NCBI GenBank assembly: GCA_016800925.1
Contig: JABCPU010000215.1
Location: 51,609 to 115,608, forward strand
Reading direction: 5' to 3'
Source of the DNA: Suillus spraguei
Lineage: Eukaryota > Basidiomycota > Agaricomycetes > Boletales > Suillaceae
DNA: 64,000 bases
Position numbers and translations under genes: made by a program
Shown here: piece after piece, positions 47,845 to 59,196 of the stretch
Numbering within the stretch: the stretch's first letter is position 1
How the letters are laid out: each line of letters begins with the position of its first letter
The notes under the pieces: generated by a model
What the model saw: the letters and a program-made list of their open reading frames with translations, nothing else
What the model was told of the DNA's origin: nothing
Databases searched by the model: none

Positions 47845-49347
47845 TGTTACAAGAACACCTTCTTGCACCCCTACTATCATTTTTCCTCCTATGTGTCGCC
47901 ATCTACTCTCGTCCCAACGAGGCCTCCATCCTCGTCCTCTGCTACCTCGTCTGGGTTGCCATCATCACTCCCTACCTTGCCTATGCTCGCCTCCTCCATC
48001 ATTGCTAACTGCACACCCCTCCAGTACTCTTCGCACTCGTGTGCACCCCCTGCGCTCCTCATGCCTCAAACACCTCTGTTGCATTCGACACCTTCCTCTG
48101 CGCTTCAACATGTGCTACCCCCTGGCTCACACAAACAACCCTTTGGCTCAAGGACTTCATCTGGTGTCATATTTCCTTTTATCTTATCTTTTCCTTTACA
48201 TTTACCTATGACTTGTGCGTTGCCTCATTGGCTCGTACCTTTTATACCTTTGGCTCCACACCTATGACTCCCTTTCGCACATGCGTGCATTCATTGGTTC
48301 ATATGTCTCTGACTCATCTATGAGCATGCGTTCTCCTATTGGCTATCTGACTTCATACTTAATCTAGCGATACTTACACATTTGCGCTCCACTTCAATCT
48401 TACGTATAAATACGTGCAGATAGCCTTTGTACTTCTTTAACTTGAATCTACTTGATCTTCGACCCTGAACTTCCTTTCAATAAGCTTCAATAAGCTTATT
48501 GTCTATACTTGTTACGAACTGGGGTGGCGTCACCAGCGACAGTGAAAAGACACAGACGGTCTGCTGGGAAGTTCTACAATGTCCAGAAGAGGACAAGGTG
48601 AAAGTACAAGGAACATGTTCTGAGTACTATCAAGGGTTCAGCCTCAAAGACAAGTCTAAGAGGTTCTACGAGAATAGAGACTAAGGCTAAGGAGTGCTTA
48701 GACTTAGAGACGATTCAAGACGACTAAAGATTGGAGATCTTTAGCGAAGAGGAATCCAGGTAAAACCCAGTAAGATTAAAGTAAAGAATCTACTACAAGT
48801 ACACTGTGCTTATAGAGGTATATATGTGCGCACAGACCAGGTAACCGTGAGAATATAACTGCGTATCCTAATAAGGAAGGCATGTATCATACAAGTGTGT
48901 TGAGACACATGAGTCAGAGATAAAGACATGGGTTTAGCGTACGTGTATGCTAAACCAGTTGAGTCTGAGAACGGAGTCATGGGGAGTCATGGTATCACAT
49001 GATATGATGTACTAGTTGAGTCATGTGATGTCTGATGGAAGTGGAAGTGTCCGAGCGATAAGCTCCATATCACGTGATATACGAGAATAGAAAAGAGAAT
49101 GAATAGGGGCACATATGACTGTAACAATACTTCAACTTCTTAGAAGCTCGTCGCTTCTAAGTCTATTTGTCATCATAGAACCCATCACTGAGATGTGGTT
49201 GTGAGACAGCTCATTGTGCCCACCTCCAACCTGATGCAACTAGCGCACTCCGTGCTAGGCGACTGATGTGCACAGGTCGCCGCTCTTTACAGAGTGCCCA
49301 TCACAGACACCACTCAAGTTCCTTAGTGCCTGGCTAGGTCGCTAACA
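47845..49347 (+). mobile_element. Solo LTR, family B (with nested family-A LTR)
   Basis: Begins TGTTAC and ends CTAACA, flanked by the 5-bp direct repeat GACAT (47,840-47,844 and 49,348-49,352). Its own length is about 881 bp once the nested 617-bp LTR and its duplicated 5 bp are removed. A TATAAATA box at 48,405-48,412 gives plus orientation. Removing it rejoins the Copia gag reading DMLM to STIVDEYNHRAS. No internal retrotransposon sequence of this family is in the window. Confidence 0.8.
48510..49126 (-). mobile_element. Solo LTR, family A, copy A1 (longer form)
   Basis: Starts TGTTACGAACTGGGG and ends GACTGTAACA, with target duplication ATACT (48,505-48,509 and 49,127-49,131). At 617 bp it is about 142 bp longer than the other copies. 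The extra sequence lies in U3 and contains a hairpin (GGTTTAGCGTAC / GTATGCTAAACC, 48,931-48,956). It is nested in the family-B LTR. Confidence 0.88.
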
Positions 49348-49960
49348 GACATTAACATGTCCGAGGTGAGCGTGACACTTGATCCTTTAGCAGATGCTGT
49401 CAGTGTGGATATATGGGGGTCATAGCTCATTGGTAATGAGCTCATGATCATCGCTGCAAAGCTCTCATCTGATGGGGTGTGTCCTAGTGAGGACAACTGT
49501 TCTCAAATTGTTTGCATTTTGTCAAAGTGCTCTTGAATGTTCCCTTTCTCAGGGCATTTTAGGTCTTGGAGTTTCTGAAGCTCGACGGATACTATGCGTG
49601 AACATTGCTCAAACAGATTCAAAAGGTGTGTGAAGATCTGTTTTGCAGTGTCAAGGCCTTTAATTTGGATGAATAGGAAATTGGGAATTGTTCCTGTGAT
49701 TTTTTGTTTTACAATCGCCTCTCCCGTGCGCCATTCCTTTAGCTCGGTTTTGTACATGCTGACTTCTTTTATTTCGTCTGCAGTTGTTGGTACCCATGAC
49801 ACTCCTCTGCCAGACAATGTCTGGGGGTCAATTGGCTTTGTCTCAGTGCCATCAAAATGGCTGAGCAGCCCATGAGTGTCTATGGACCATTGAAGTTGCT
49901 CCTTGTGCATCATTCAGTTCTCACCATCAGTGCACCTCAGGCATTACTTCTTGGTATCAA

Positions 49961-50276
49961 TAAAGGTCTCTTAGACCCTATTATTATGTAGGGCATATGT
50001 AGTCTCACAGACCCAGCCTCATGGATGGTCTAATTATAGCATGTACATAATATGCCTTGCACCCCTCCCCAGCACCTTTCTGGAACCTCTGCACCCTCAT
50101 GATTGACGCTGTAGAGACCTACAATGTTTGCCAATATCCCATCCTGGCTCCTTGAGCCTCCAGATAGGCTCCATGGCAGATCTCTATGCTCTGCAGCTGC
50201 CTGGCATCATTTTTATCTGTCAAGTCTTTCATTCCCTCTTGTTAAGTTGTTTTACACTACTAGTCTACCGTATACC
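49961..50276. other. Spacer between Copia and KDZ elements
   Basis: No coding signature. It could hold the upstream part of the KDZ element or a remnant of Copia 5' sequence. Confidence 0.4.
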
Positions 50277-53200
50277 ATGCCACCCGCCTGCTATACACGT
50301 GGTGCTCAACTGACATCTATGGGACTAGGACACTACTTTGTTAGCCCAAAGAAAACTTGAGACCCCCAAAAAACACAAACTCTTGTTCACATTCCTGGCA
50401 TTAACTCTAAGCATCAATGCCTCCTCGACCAAATGGCTGGATTGATGAAGCCACAAGATCCGACTACTGAAATTCCCAGCTCTAAATTTGCATGGGCTGA
50501 ATCTCAAGCCCTGATGGATATTGACCATGATGCTGGTCATGACAACAATGACCTAAGTTATGTTTACAACAATGATGACCACTTCACCAATGCAGCATCC
50601 CAGCCTGATGAAGCACCTTGCCCTACAGATGTGCCCAAGGTGGACCTTGGGGGTGCCGTCTCTTGCCCAACAAGATGGCAACCAATCTATATCATGCTTG
50701 AAAAGTCCTAATACCCACCTTGGTAGATCCTCATCTCAAGTATTCTACAAGGACACATGGTCATGCCCTCCCAGAAGTCCACCTGGTCATATCTGCTTGT
50801 GCAAGCCATAGTTGTGCACAATGCCAATTTTTCATAGTATGTCTCTTTTTTGACCGTAAGTAGTTCGTTCCTCATCTGCAGCTTTAACTGACAACTGCAG
50901 GTTTCCTTTCTGTTGATGTACTTGCCTGCCAATGTTCAACACTCTCACAGGTTCTCATTTACCATGGCCTTTTTCCTACTGCACCCTCTCAACCATGCAT
51001 GGCAATTTCTACAGACCTCCTCGCATTCTATCGTGCATTGTTGAGTGTTCATGCGACACTATCCATGCTCTTGCCTCTGCTTTGAAGACCCATTACGCCC
51101 GCAGAGGCTTTTCAGACACTTGCTCATTAGAACATAGGGTCAGCTTATTCAAGAACAATTTCACTGTGGACTTGGCCAAGTTGTCCAGTGGTTTAACATC
51201 TTGTAGATGAAGTTGAATGGCAGACTGAAGCAGCTCTCCAAATATGTCGTGAACAAGTGTATGAGGCCCGTGAACTTTAATCTCAAGAGAACTCTGGCGT
51301 GACCACCCCTGTGCAATCTACTACAACATTGCTCAAGGCTGGTGTGCTTCTGTTCTCACCCAGCATTGCCCAGCCTGCTTTAGAGGCGTCCTCTTGGGCA
51401 GACCTCTTAGGAAGGTGGCGGCATACATGTTGCAACAGATGGCAACTTCCATCATCAACATCAATGATCTGTAGGTGATTGTCCATGCTTTTATGACCCT
51501 ATATATTTTCTTCCCAAGGCTCAAGTGGATGACATTGAGCAACACATCCTCTTGCAGCATAAACGTGCCCCAAAGATTCGCACTTCTTTAGTGCCAGACA
51601 AGGCCATTGACCAATGTGAACACTCATAGCCAGTGAAAGAAGCAGGCTGCAATGGATTCCTTTGATGATACAGGCATTATGGCTCTTATACATATGTCAT
51701 CATGATATCCCACTCTTTTTTGTAACATTGATTCATCTGGCGAGCAGCAAAAGTATGCCATAGCTCTCATTGAACATCTCTTCTCTCTGTTGCTGCAGGA
51801 AGCCACTGTCATCACCCTTTATGATGTTGGTTGTGTCCTCTCACAGTCATTATCTCAAGTAAGTGCTCCTTCAATAGATGTGTTAACCTTATATCTATCT
51901 ATTTAGTATGATATTCTTCCTAGTTCAGTCACTTCAATCTTTGGTTTGCAACCATGGCTATGCATGCATATGGCCACGAGTGGGCATATCAGCTCAAGTT
52001 TAACCCATGATGTGCACCAGTCTTGGACTCTCAGATGGTGAGGGAATGGAAAGACTGTGGTCAAGGTTCGTCAAATTGATTGGGATTCAAAGGTCATCGT
52101 CAGTAAGTCAGTACTAGTACTTTGATAATCATTCAATGACTGTAGTTCATGGACAGTGCCAGAGGTGTCTGTGGTTGATAGACTGGCAAGCAGGTGCCAT
52201 TGGTCTTGAGATGCAATCAGATCTTGGCGACTGGATCAAACGGCGCTCAAACATGGAGTTAATGGTCAGGGTGCAGTGGCACAAGAAGTTTTAAATAATT
52301 GCAATATTGAAGCTCAAGACCTTCAGGAACAGTGGGCGGATCAGAAGAAGTCCCAACTGTCTATTCGTGCTCATAAGTCTGCGGGTACTACTTAAAGTTT
52401 TTACACTAAGGTCAACATATTGCCATTGACAGATGCTCCTGCACGACTGAAGAAGGAGCTTGACCTCATCCTAGCTCTGCAGGCTGATTTAGATGCTTCA
52501 GACAGGGCACTGCAACTCACACATACTGTGGTAGAGAAGGGCTCGGCCACTGAAGAAACCTTAGATGCTCTGGAGAGCCTCGAGTGCAGTCATGATCATT
52601 TGATAAACAAAGTGGAAGCGTTGTATTCCTCACTCAACGTTCACAACAGATTTCCAGAACTACAGGGGGTTGATTTGAACTTTGTTCATACCCTTCTCAT
52701 GGCGCACGATCTCAAAATAAACATTCAGAAGAGAGTGATAGGAAGTTTTTTTTGAATGAGACAAACTTGACCGGGCAGTTGGTGGCACAAATCAGGCACT
52801 TGGTGATGTATCATATTTTTGTTTTGGTGCCTCAGAATATTAACTTATTCTACAAGGTATGAAGCTACATCAACAGACACGTAAGGCCATCACAAAGCGC
52901 CAACTGGCCTTGATGACAGCAATTCGCAAATTCAATTCCTATTGCAAGCATCTGGAAAGTATCTTCGATCCATCATGGGGTGTCCCACTTCCCACTCCAC
53001 TCCCTACCAAACTTGCTGATCCTCGCAATGATTAGACACTGATGGAAGATGTCTGGATCACCCCATCTGTTGGAGATGTCCCTCATTGGATCAAGGACAC
53101 TGATGTATGAGATGGCATTCAAGTGTTGCTTAAACAAGAATGGTGCTGTGAAGAGCAGCATCGCATTGGGCTCAAAGCAGATAACCTCTGCTGGTGGTTT

Positions 53201-54480
53201 GGAACTGAGCTCACTGTGCTAGAACTCGCCCTCCGTTCTCCTGCAAGTAAGTAATTTCATTTACATGGACATCAGTTACTTATTTCACAAGATCATACAT
53301 ACATATTCCCACTCCAACAATGACAGGATCATATTCTCCAGCTGCAAACCAAGTGGGTTAACCCCACTAGCATCTGCTGTTCATTTCAACAACAGTGCCT
53401 ACATGGCAGTCAAACTTGCTGCTACACTTTGTGAGAGCATGTCACCATTGTAAGCTGTCATGTTTAGGCTTGCACCAATGTCATTGGCACTCACAGATCC
53501 CTCCCTCGAGGATGACACTGATGACGATGTTGCATCTGCATTTGAAGAAGTTGCTGAAGAAGCTGCACTGATGGATCTTTTACCCGATGATACTGCTAGT
53601 GACAACAATGACGACAAAGCTGTAGGGCAACCTGAATTCAGAATTATCTGGAGCTTCCAGAGGTAAGTGCTCAACTCTCCATAAGTAGCCATACTCATTC
53701 AATTTCGTAGAATCTTCGCACAATCCTTTCAAGGTTCCTCATCTGGAGGAACACAGCATAGTACCGGCTTCAGGCACTCCCTTGACTCAGGTGTGACCAG
53801 CCCAAGATGGATTTCCCCACAAAGTGTTCAACCTGAGGGATCAGTCCTTACTGGTACAGCTCACTGCCGCCTAAACAACATGTATCAATGGCTGTGCAGT
53901 GCTGTTATACTCTGAGATACTGACGAGCTTGCGTGCCTGACCTTTTGCTATTCTATCTACCCATGATCTGCCTTGCATCCAATACAATGTGTTGGATGAG
54001 ATATTGTGGTGGAATACATCATGGACATCGTTCTGGGAGAGAGATATCTGGATCTTCCTATTCATCACCCCTCTCCAGTCGGATACTGGGTATTTTGTGC
54101 AATATATATTTCAACTAAAGAACTCCACCTCTTTGAGAGCCTGGCTGAACATCAGCCATGGAAGACTGATGTTAAAGTCAGTGATCATTTAAATCACCCT
54201 CTGTTGAACTAACAATGATAACAGGACATCATGAATCTCATCACCAGATTATCGTCCATTGCTCACCAATGGCATGGCTCAGACAATATTGATCTTAAAG
54301 GCTGGGTTGCCTGTCTGGTAACAGTCAATCCTCTGCAGACAAATAGCTATGACTGTGGCCTCTGGGTCTTAGCAGCACTTGGGCAGTCCTACGGGGAGCT
54401 CATAGGCCAGGCATGTGCGAGGAGGACATGATAGCTTTCCAACACTACATACACATGCTTGTAATAAGAGTACCTACTGT
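50277..54480 (+). mobile_element. KDZ (Kyakuja-Dileera-Zisupton) transposase/Ulp1 element, decayed
   Basis: Remnant of a large DNA transposon of the KDZ superfamily. It starts near MPPACYTRGAQ at 50,277, with a stop soon after. Scattered frames give the family blocks: MAGLMKPQDPTTEI (N-terminus), LIYHGLFPTAPSQPCMAIS, DGNFHHQH and DPIYFLPKAQVDDIE (51,430-51,540), LYDVGCVLSQSLSQ (about 51,820), and an intact helical stretch at 52,420-52,755 (APARLKKELDLILALQADLD, LNVHNRFPELQGVDLNFVHT). The C-terminal part is a Ulp1/C48 SUMO-protease-like domain split by an intron ending near 54,224. It contains VGYWVFCAIY, LHLFESLAEHQPW, DIMNLITRL and QTNSYDCGLWVLAAL. Many stops and frameshifts; the element cannot be functional. 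Confidence 0.82.
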
Positions 54481-55060
54481 GTGATACTGGATACACACTC
54501 AATACATCTCTATATCTCTCCCGAAAAAGTGCTCAGAATTAGTTTGACTTGAGTATAGTACATGATCATGAGTGATGGAGCTACCATTTTGGACAAACAA
54601 AACAGATACTTCTGCAGTTTCAAGACGAGAAAACCCTGCCAAGAGCAACCTACCCAACTAACCAATTGATAGGGTGTCTGCTGAGCATTGTGCAGTTGGG
54701 GAGGTGTGCAGAATGCATTGACTCTGAAAGTATGCTATGCGATAATTAATGAATGTGAGTCATGAACTCGGGGCTGGCAACTCAGATATATAAAACACTG
54801 ACACTCATGTAGTTTTATGGCCAGAAAACCCTTCAAGGAGTAAGCTATCCGACAGACAGGTGGATTATGTATTTTACTTAGTGTCCTGTAGTTGAGGATA
54901 GGTCATGTTGAGCAGGCTAGATTCACAATCAGGTCATACAAATGACTTGAGAGAACTCACAACTCACTGAAGCAAAGCAAGTTATAAACTAGTGATACAC
55001 AAAGTAAGGCATTTGTGTTCAATAAAGCACACAAGATTTATATCTCATCTGAACCGGGCT
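54481..55060. other. Unrecognised sequence right of the KDZ remnant
   Basis: No gene recognised. Two related short blocks with GAAAACCCTKC and AAGAGYAACCTA-like sequence occur near 54,617 and 54,833; possibly KDZ terminal or subterminal repeats. Confidence 0.35.
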
Positions 55061-55065
55061 GATGA

Positions 55066-55540
55066 TGTTACGAACTGGGGTGGCATCACCAGCGACAGTG
55101 AAAAGACACAGGCGGTCTGCTGGGAAGTTCTTACAATGTCCAGAAGAGGACAAGGTGAAAGTACAAGGAACGCGTTCCGAGTACGATCAAGGGTTCGGCC
55201 TCAAAGACAAGTCTAAGAGGTGCTGCGAGAATAGAGACTAAGACTAAGGAGTGCTTAGACTTAGAGACGATTCAAGACGACTTAGGTTGGAGACCTAAGC
55301 GAAGGAGATTCCAGGTAAAACCCAGTAAGATTAAAGTAGGGAATCTACTACAAGTACACCGTGCTTAAATAGGCCAATATGTGCGCACAGACCAAGTAAC
55401 CGTGAGAACGTAACTGCGTATCCTAATAAGGAAGGCATGTGTTGTACAGATGCGTTGAGCATATGAGTCAGAGTCATGTGACATGATATACAAGTAAGGA
55501 AACAAAGGGAAAATGAATAGGGGCATGTACAACTGTAACA
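55066..55540 (-). mobile_element. Solo LTR, family A, copy A2
   Basis: 475 bp, TGTTACGAACTGG to CAACTGTAACA, with target duplication GATGA at 55,061-55,065 and 55,541-55,545. Carries the family's CCCAGTAAGATTAAAGT block (reverse strand of the transcription-start core). Confidence 0.92.
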
Positions 55541-55545
55541 GATGA

Positions 55546-56279
55546 GGGCTTCACTTTGGGTCTCTTGATAGCCATACACTGCACCATATCATGCTACAGA
55601 AATATGTTTTCTCTTTCATAGGAGGTTTATACACAATGCCATTGGCTAACTGACCTCTCAGGAGGGTGCCCGAGCCTTGCCATGTAAACAAATCTAGTGA
55701 TCGTAACAAGGCACCCTATAAGTCAATCTCTTCCCCTTCAATGGTGTCGCAAAAGTTATTAATTACTACCTGAGGGAGTGGCACCTCAACAAATACACTG
55801 AGCTTCTGATGACAAGAAGGGCCAGGAAATGGCAATACTTCCCTTTGAGTTAACATCCATAGCCTCTTTGAACTCCCAGCAGATTGTGTGACATGAATTC
55901 AACTCTTAAATGGACACACAGGTACAGAATTTGTCACTCTACATAGAATGACTGCCAGAGAAGTCTAGTTCAGCAAATTCATTGTTGTTGTCTGACTCTA
56001 TAGAATTGTACAGTAACAGGAACACTAAGTGCGCAAATATACATGCTAGTGCAACTTCCCTTCACTGGGAGCTAACAAGCCCATCAACTGCTTCTTGAAG
56101 TTCTTCCTCAACAGTGACGCATGTAAATGCCAAACGCTGACTGCTAAGAGGCTGGCTAAGATAAGCTATCTGTGGAATTAGTTGTACCAGGATCAGTTCT
56201 CTGTAGAGGGGGAGTTCCAACTGGTGTGGATGATGTAGCCCCAGTCAAAGGTATAAAATCAACCGGTGCAGATGATGTT
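55546..56279. other. Degenerate sequence between two solo LTRs
   Basis: No domain recognised. The open frame from 56,172 (GVDDVAPVKGIKSTGADDVTT) continues across the A3 insertion point as EDEEHCCVAFSFQKGGA once that LTR is removed, so it was one coding-like region before insertion. Confidence 0.4.
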
Positions 56280-56284
56280 ACTAC

Positions 56285-56759
56285 TGTTACAATCGTACGT
56301 GCCCCTATTCATTCTCCTTTTGACTCCTTTACTTGTACATTACATAACATGACTCTGACTCATATGCTCAACGCATCTGTACTATAGTTGCCTTCCTCCT
56401 TTGGATACGCACTTACGTTCTCACGTCTCTCTTGGTCCGTGCGCGCATATTGGCCTATTGAAGCACGTTGTATTACACTTGATACTTTACTTTAATCTTA
56501 CTGGGTTTTACCTGGAATATCCTTCGCTTAGGTCTCCAACCTAAGTCGTCTTGAATCGCCTCTAAGTCTAAGCACTCCTTAGTCTTAGTCTCTATTCTCG
56601 TAGAACCTCTTAGACTTGTCTTTGAGGCCGAACCCTTGATCGTACTCAGAACGCGTTCCTTGTACTTTCACCTTGTCCTCTTCTGGACATTGAAGAACTT
56701 CCCAGCAGACTGTCAGTGTCTTTTCACTATCGCTGGTGATGCCACCCCAGTTCGTAACA
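56285..56759 (+). mobile_element. Solo LTR, family A, copy A3
   Basis: 475 bp, TGTTACAATCGTACG to GTTCGTAACA, with target duplication ACTAC at 56,280-56,284 and 56,760-56,764. Contains TACTTTAATCTTACTGGG downstream of a degenerate TATA region. Confidence 0.92.
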
Positions 56760-56839
56760 ACTACAGAAGATGAAGAACACTGCTGTGTCGCCTTCAGCTT
56801 CCAGAAGGGAGGTGCAAATGGTAGTTTGATGAACACCTG

Positions 56840-58090
56840 AACTTTCAGGTAACGAGATACAGTGGGATAACAAAGTGAGGGCGACAGCTCTGGGGATGCC
56901 TCAGGAGAATCAACTCGAAATGTTTGCCAATGAGGACGATAAGAGCAACAATGGTAATGAGAAGGTGCAGATGAATGCTCTGGAGATGCCTCAGGAGAAT
57001 GAATTCGAAATGTTCGCCGATGAGGGCCATAAGAGCGACAAGGGTAATGAGGACGCACAGATGGTCCAGGTGAAGGCTCTGGAGAATGATGAGTGGAAGG
57101 GGATAGCTTCGGGGATGCCTCAGAAGAATAAACTTGCAATGTTCATTGACAAGAGCGGTAAGAGTGACGAAGGCAGTGAAGACGACGAGAGCAATGAAGG
57201 CGATGAGAAGGCACAGATGGTGCAGGTGAAGGCTCTGGAGATGGCCATTGATGAGGAAGGCCCTTCCAATCAATCTTACCATTAGCAAATGTGCACCACC
57301 CATGGGTATGGGTGATTCAGATTCAGGTGCTTCACCAAAGATGATGGGCTCATGCAAAGCCAGTAATCCTTGGCAGGTTTTTCCAGTGCCTATGTGCTGG
57401 ATGGCAAGCGCTTTATTTCTAAGGGTGTCTGTGAGTACAGCCTGGTCAGAAAGAGTGAAATCATGGATCCCCTTACTCTTGGTGAGCATGGAACATTTTT
57501 CGCCAGGCATGAGGGTATTCTCAGGGTAGTTGTGGATGATACATCCGCGCTGGGCAAGGAGCGTGGGTAGCGTTTTCCAAGGGAAATTTCCCCCTGGCCA
57601 TTCCTGCTCATCAGATGATCACATTATGGAACAAGAGCCATGCATGCTCCACCAGTGCTGTCAACCATTGGAACACTTACAGTAGTTACTTCAAGGACAA
57701 CCTCAAGGATGAGCTAGTGAGGCTTGGAAGGAAGGCTCCTGAGATTTATGGCACACCAAGTGAGTTTTACATCTTGTGGCTGATGTTCTATCATTCTGAC
57801 TTGATGATTCTAGGTACCACTGTGCGCTGTAATTGCTATGAACTCTTCAAGGCAGCTTTCCCAGACACTTGGCAAAGCATTCTCCAACTTCATGAACAGT
57901 CAATGATGCTCCTGGGTATTCCTCAGACGGTTGCCATGTGGGGTCAAGAGTTTCAGAAATTTTGCACAAAGATCTCTGGTCTTGTGAGTATAATTCTGTT
58001 ATGTTTACTGTTGTGTTACTGAGGGTAGACAGATGGACTGTGCAGCTGCTCGTCATGGCTTTGAGGCTGCTGTAGCAAACAAAGTCACGC
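56840..58090 (+). pseudogene. Unrecognised decayed coding region with internal repeats
   Basis: Family not recognised. Frame 56,875-57,285 is acidic and made of about three degenerate repeats of the type MPQENxxEMFAxEGxKSxxGNE followed by AQMVQVKALE. After stops, frame 57,370-57,570 reads VLDGKRFISKGVCEYSLVRK and FFARHEGILRVVVDDTSALG. Frame 57,615-58,022 reads VNHWNTYSSYFKDNLKDELV, LWLMFYHSDLMILGTTVR and NCYELFKAAFPDTWQSILQL, then RHGFEAAVA near 58,048. The blocks look protein-coding but sit in different frames. It lies among transposons, so a transposon-borne or captured gene is possible. Unrelated to the Gypsy element that begins at 58,710 as far as I can see. Confidence 0.5.
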
Positions 58091-58709
58091 TGACCATGAA
58101 AGTGCCATTTTACACAAGTGTCTCATTACTGCCTACAGCGGCTACTGAGAAAACCCTGATAGCAAGCATTAGCCTTTTCACTTCGCCGGTACCGTTTTCG
58201 CTCCATGGATCCTTGCCCCTTACCGAATCTCGCTACCAATGTCCTCCTGTCCATTCCATTTCCGTCTAAGATCCATTGATGCGTAGCATATTCGTTTCCA
58301 CCGTTACTAAAGCTACGGCAAGACTTACCTTACCTTCTGTGACACCACTTGCTCACTGTGTGCCTCTTAGCTAAATATCTCTATCTTGCTACTGTTCTCG
58401 CTATGTATTCCGGCCATTCACGGTACATGCATGTTAAAAGGACTCTTCGCACATTCCGGTACTTTTACTTTCCCCTATGGTACACATGGTACTTAGGAAT
58501 AGTCACTACCACTGTCTCTAACAGAATAAAGTCTTTCGCCAAAGTTACTGTCTCTTAAGAATTGCTTTACTGCTGCACGCACCACCGCTCGTTACTGCTT
58601 TCCCCACGCTTCACCACTTGCACTACGCTTTCCCACGCTTCACCGCTTGTTTTACCGCCAGTTTCCCACGCCATACCATAGTTTTACCGCACACACTACC
58701 GCAGTTTTA
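58091..58709. other. Flank of the Gypsy 5' LTR with short repeats
   Basis: Pyrimidine-rich, non-coding. Between about 58,580 and 58,709 short units such as CTTTCCCACGCTTCACC and GTTTTACCGC recur imperfectly. No gene seen. Confidence 0.5.
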
Positions 58710-59184
58710 TGTTACAATCGTCAGTACCCCTATTCATTTTCTCTTGTCTCCCTTACTTGTATATCATGTCACATGATTCTGACTCATATGCTCAATGCAT
58801 CTGTACTATAGTTACCTTCCTTCTTTGGATACACACTTACAATTCTCACGTCTCTCTTGGTCCGTGCGCACATATTGGCCTATTTAAGCAGGTTGTATTA
58901 CGCTTGTATACTTCACTTTAATCTTACTGGGTTTTACCTGGAACATCCTTGCTTAGGTCTCCAACCTAAGTCGTCTTGAATCATCTCTAAGTCTAAGCAC
59001 TCCTTAGCCTTAGTCTCTATTCTCGTAGAACCTCTTAGACTTGTCTTTGAGGCCGAACCCTTGATAGTACTCGGAACGTGTTCCTTGTACTTTCACCTTG
59101 TCCTCTTTTGGACATTGTAGAACTTCCCAGCAGACCGTCTGTGTCTTTTCACTGTCACTGGTGACACCATCCCAGTTTGTAACA
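58710..59184 (+). repeat. 5' LTR of the Gypsy element (copy A4)
   Basis: 475 bp, TGTTACAATCG to GTTTGTAACA, the same length as copies A2 and A3. The left 5 bp (TTTTA) and the 5 bp to the right (AAAGA) do not match, as expected for one LTR of a full element and unlike the solo copies. Confidence 0.85.
58881..58925 (+). promoter_or_regulatory. LTR promoter: TATA box and predicted RNA start
   Basis: TATTTAAG at 58,881-58,888 lies 34 nt before ACTTTAATCTT (58,915-58,925). That 11-mer, conserved in all six family-A LTRs, is the predicted 5' end of the transcript because it is complementary to the primer-binding site. Confidence 0.6.
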
Positions 59185-59185
59185 A

Positions 59186-59196
59186 AAGATTAAAGT
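59186..59196 (+). other. Predicted self-priming primer-binding site
   Basis: AAGATTAAAGT, one base after the LTR end, is the exact reverse complement of ACTTTAATCTT at 58,915-58,925. No tRNA-type site beginning TGG is found in the first 50 bases after the LTR. Confidence 0.6.

Larger units (their letters stand above)
45630..49960 (-). mobile_element. Ty1/Copia retrotransposon, defective, RT deleted
   Basis: Reading the minus strand from 49,913: gag (LEELVQ-like UBN2 region with SVELQKLQDLKCPEKGNIQ, then SYDPHISTLTASAKGSSVTL), interrupted at 49,348-47,844 by an LTR insertion. Next come the zinc knuckle CHNCGKYGHMRCDC (about 47,733-47,692), a frameshifted protease region, GAG-pre-integrase (EIHARLGHISPDSIREIIKD), integrase (SDLWGPYPVQTHGQKEYFVS), and integrase C-terminus (HATWLKNRTASHTLDNKTPY) to about 46,270. 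The sequence then jumps to the RNase H end (GIAHWEAVKQIYCYLVG, SGYVFLLDGGTVTWSSKKQE, LSTTKAEYIAATHTAKEAIW, HIDICYHFI) at 46,230-45,751. The whole reverse transcriptase is absent. A GAGGGGGAG polypurine tract followed by TGTTGGATATTAAA (about 45,655-45,628 reversed) looks like the 3' LTR start, but almost no LTR follows. No 5' LTR found. Confidence 0.85.

Noticed and set aside
47834..48323. Plus-strand Pro/Ser/His-rich frames
   Set aside because: They lie wholly inside the family-B LTR and have no domain; non-coding.
56845..57510. Minus-strand 221-codon frame with hydrophobic repeats
   Set aside because: Antisense shadow of the acidic repeat region; the plus strand holds the coding-like blocks.
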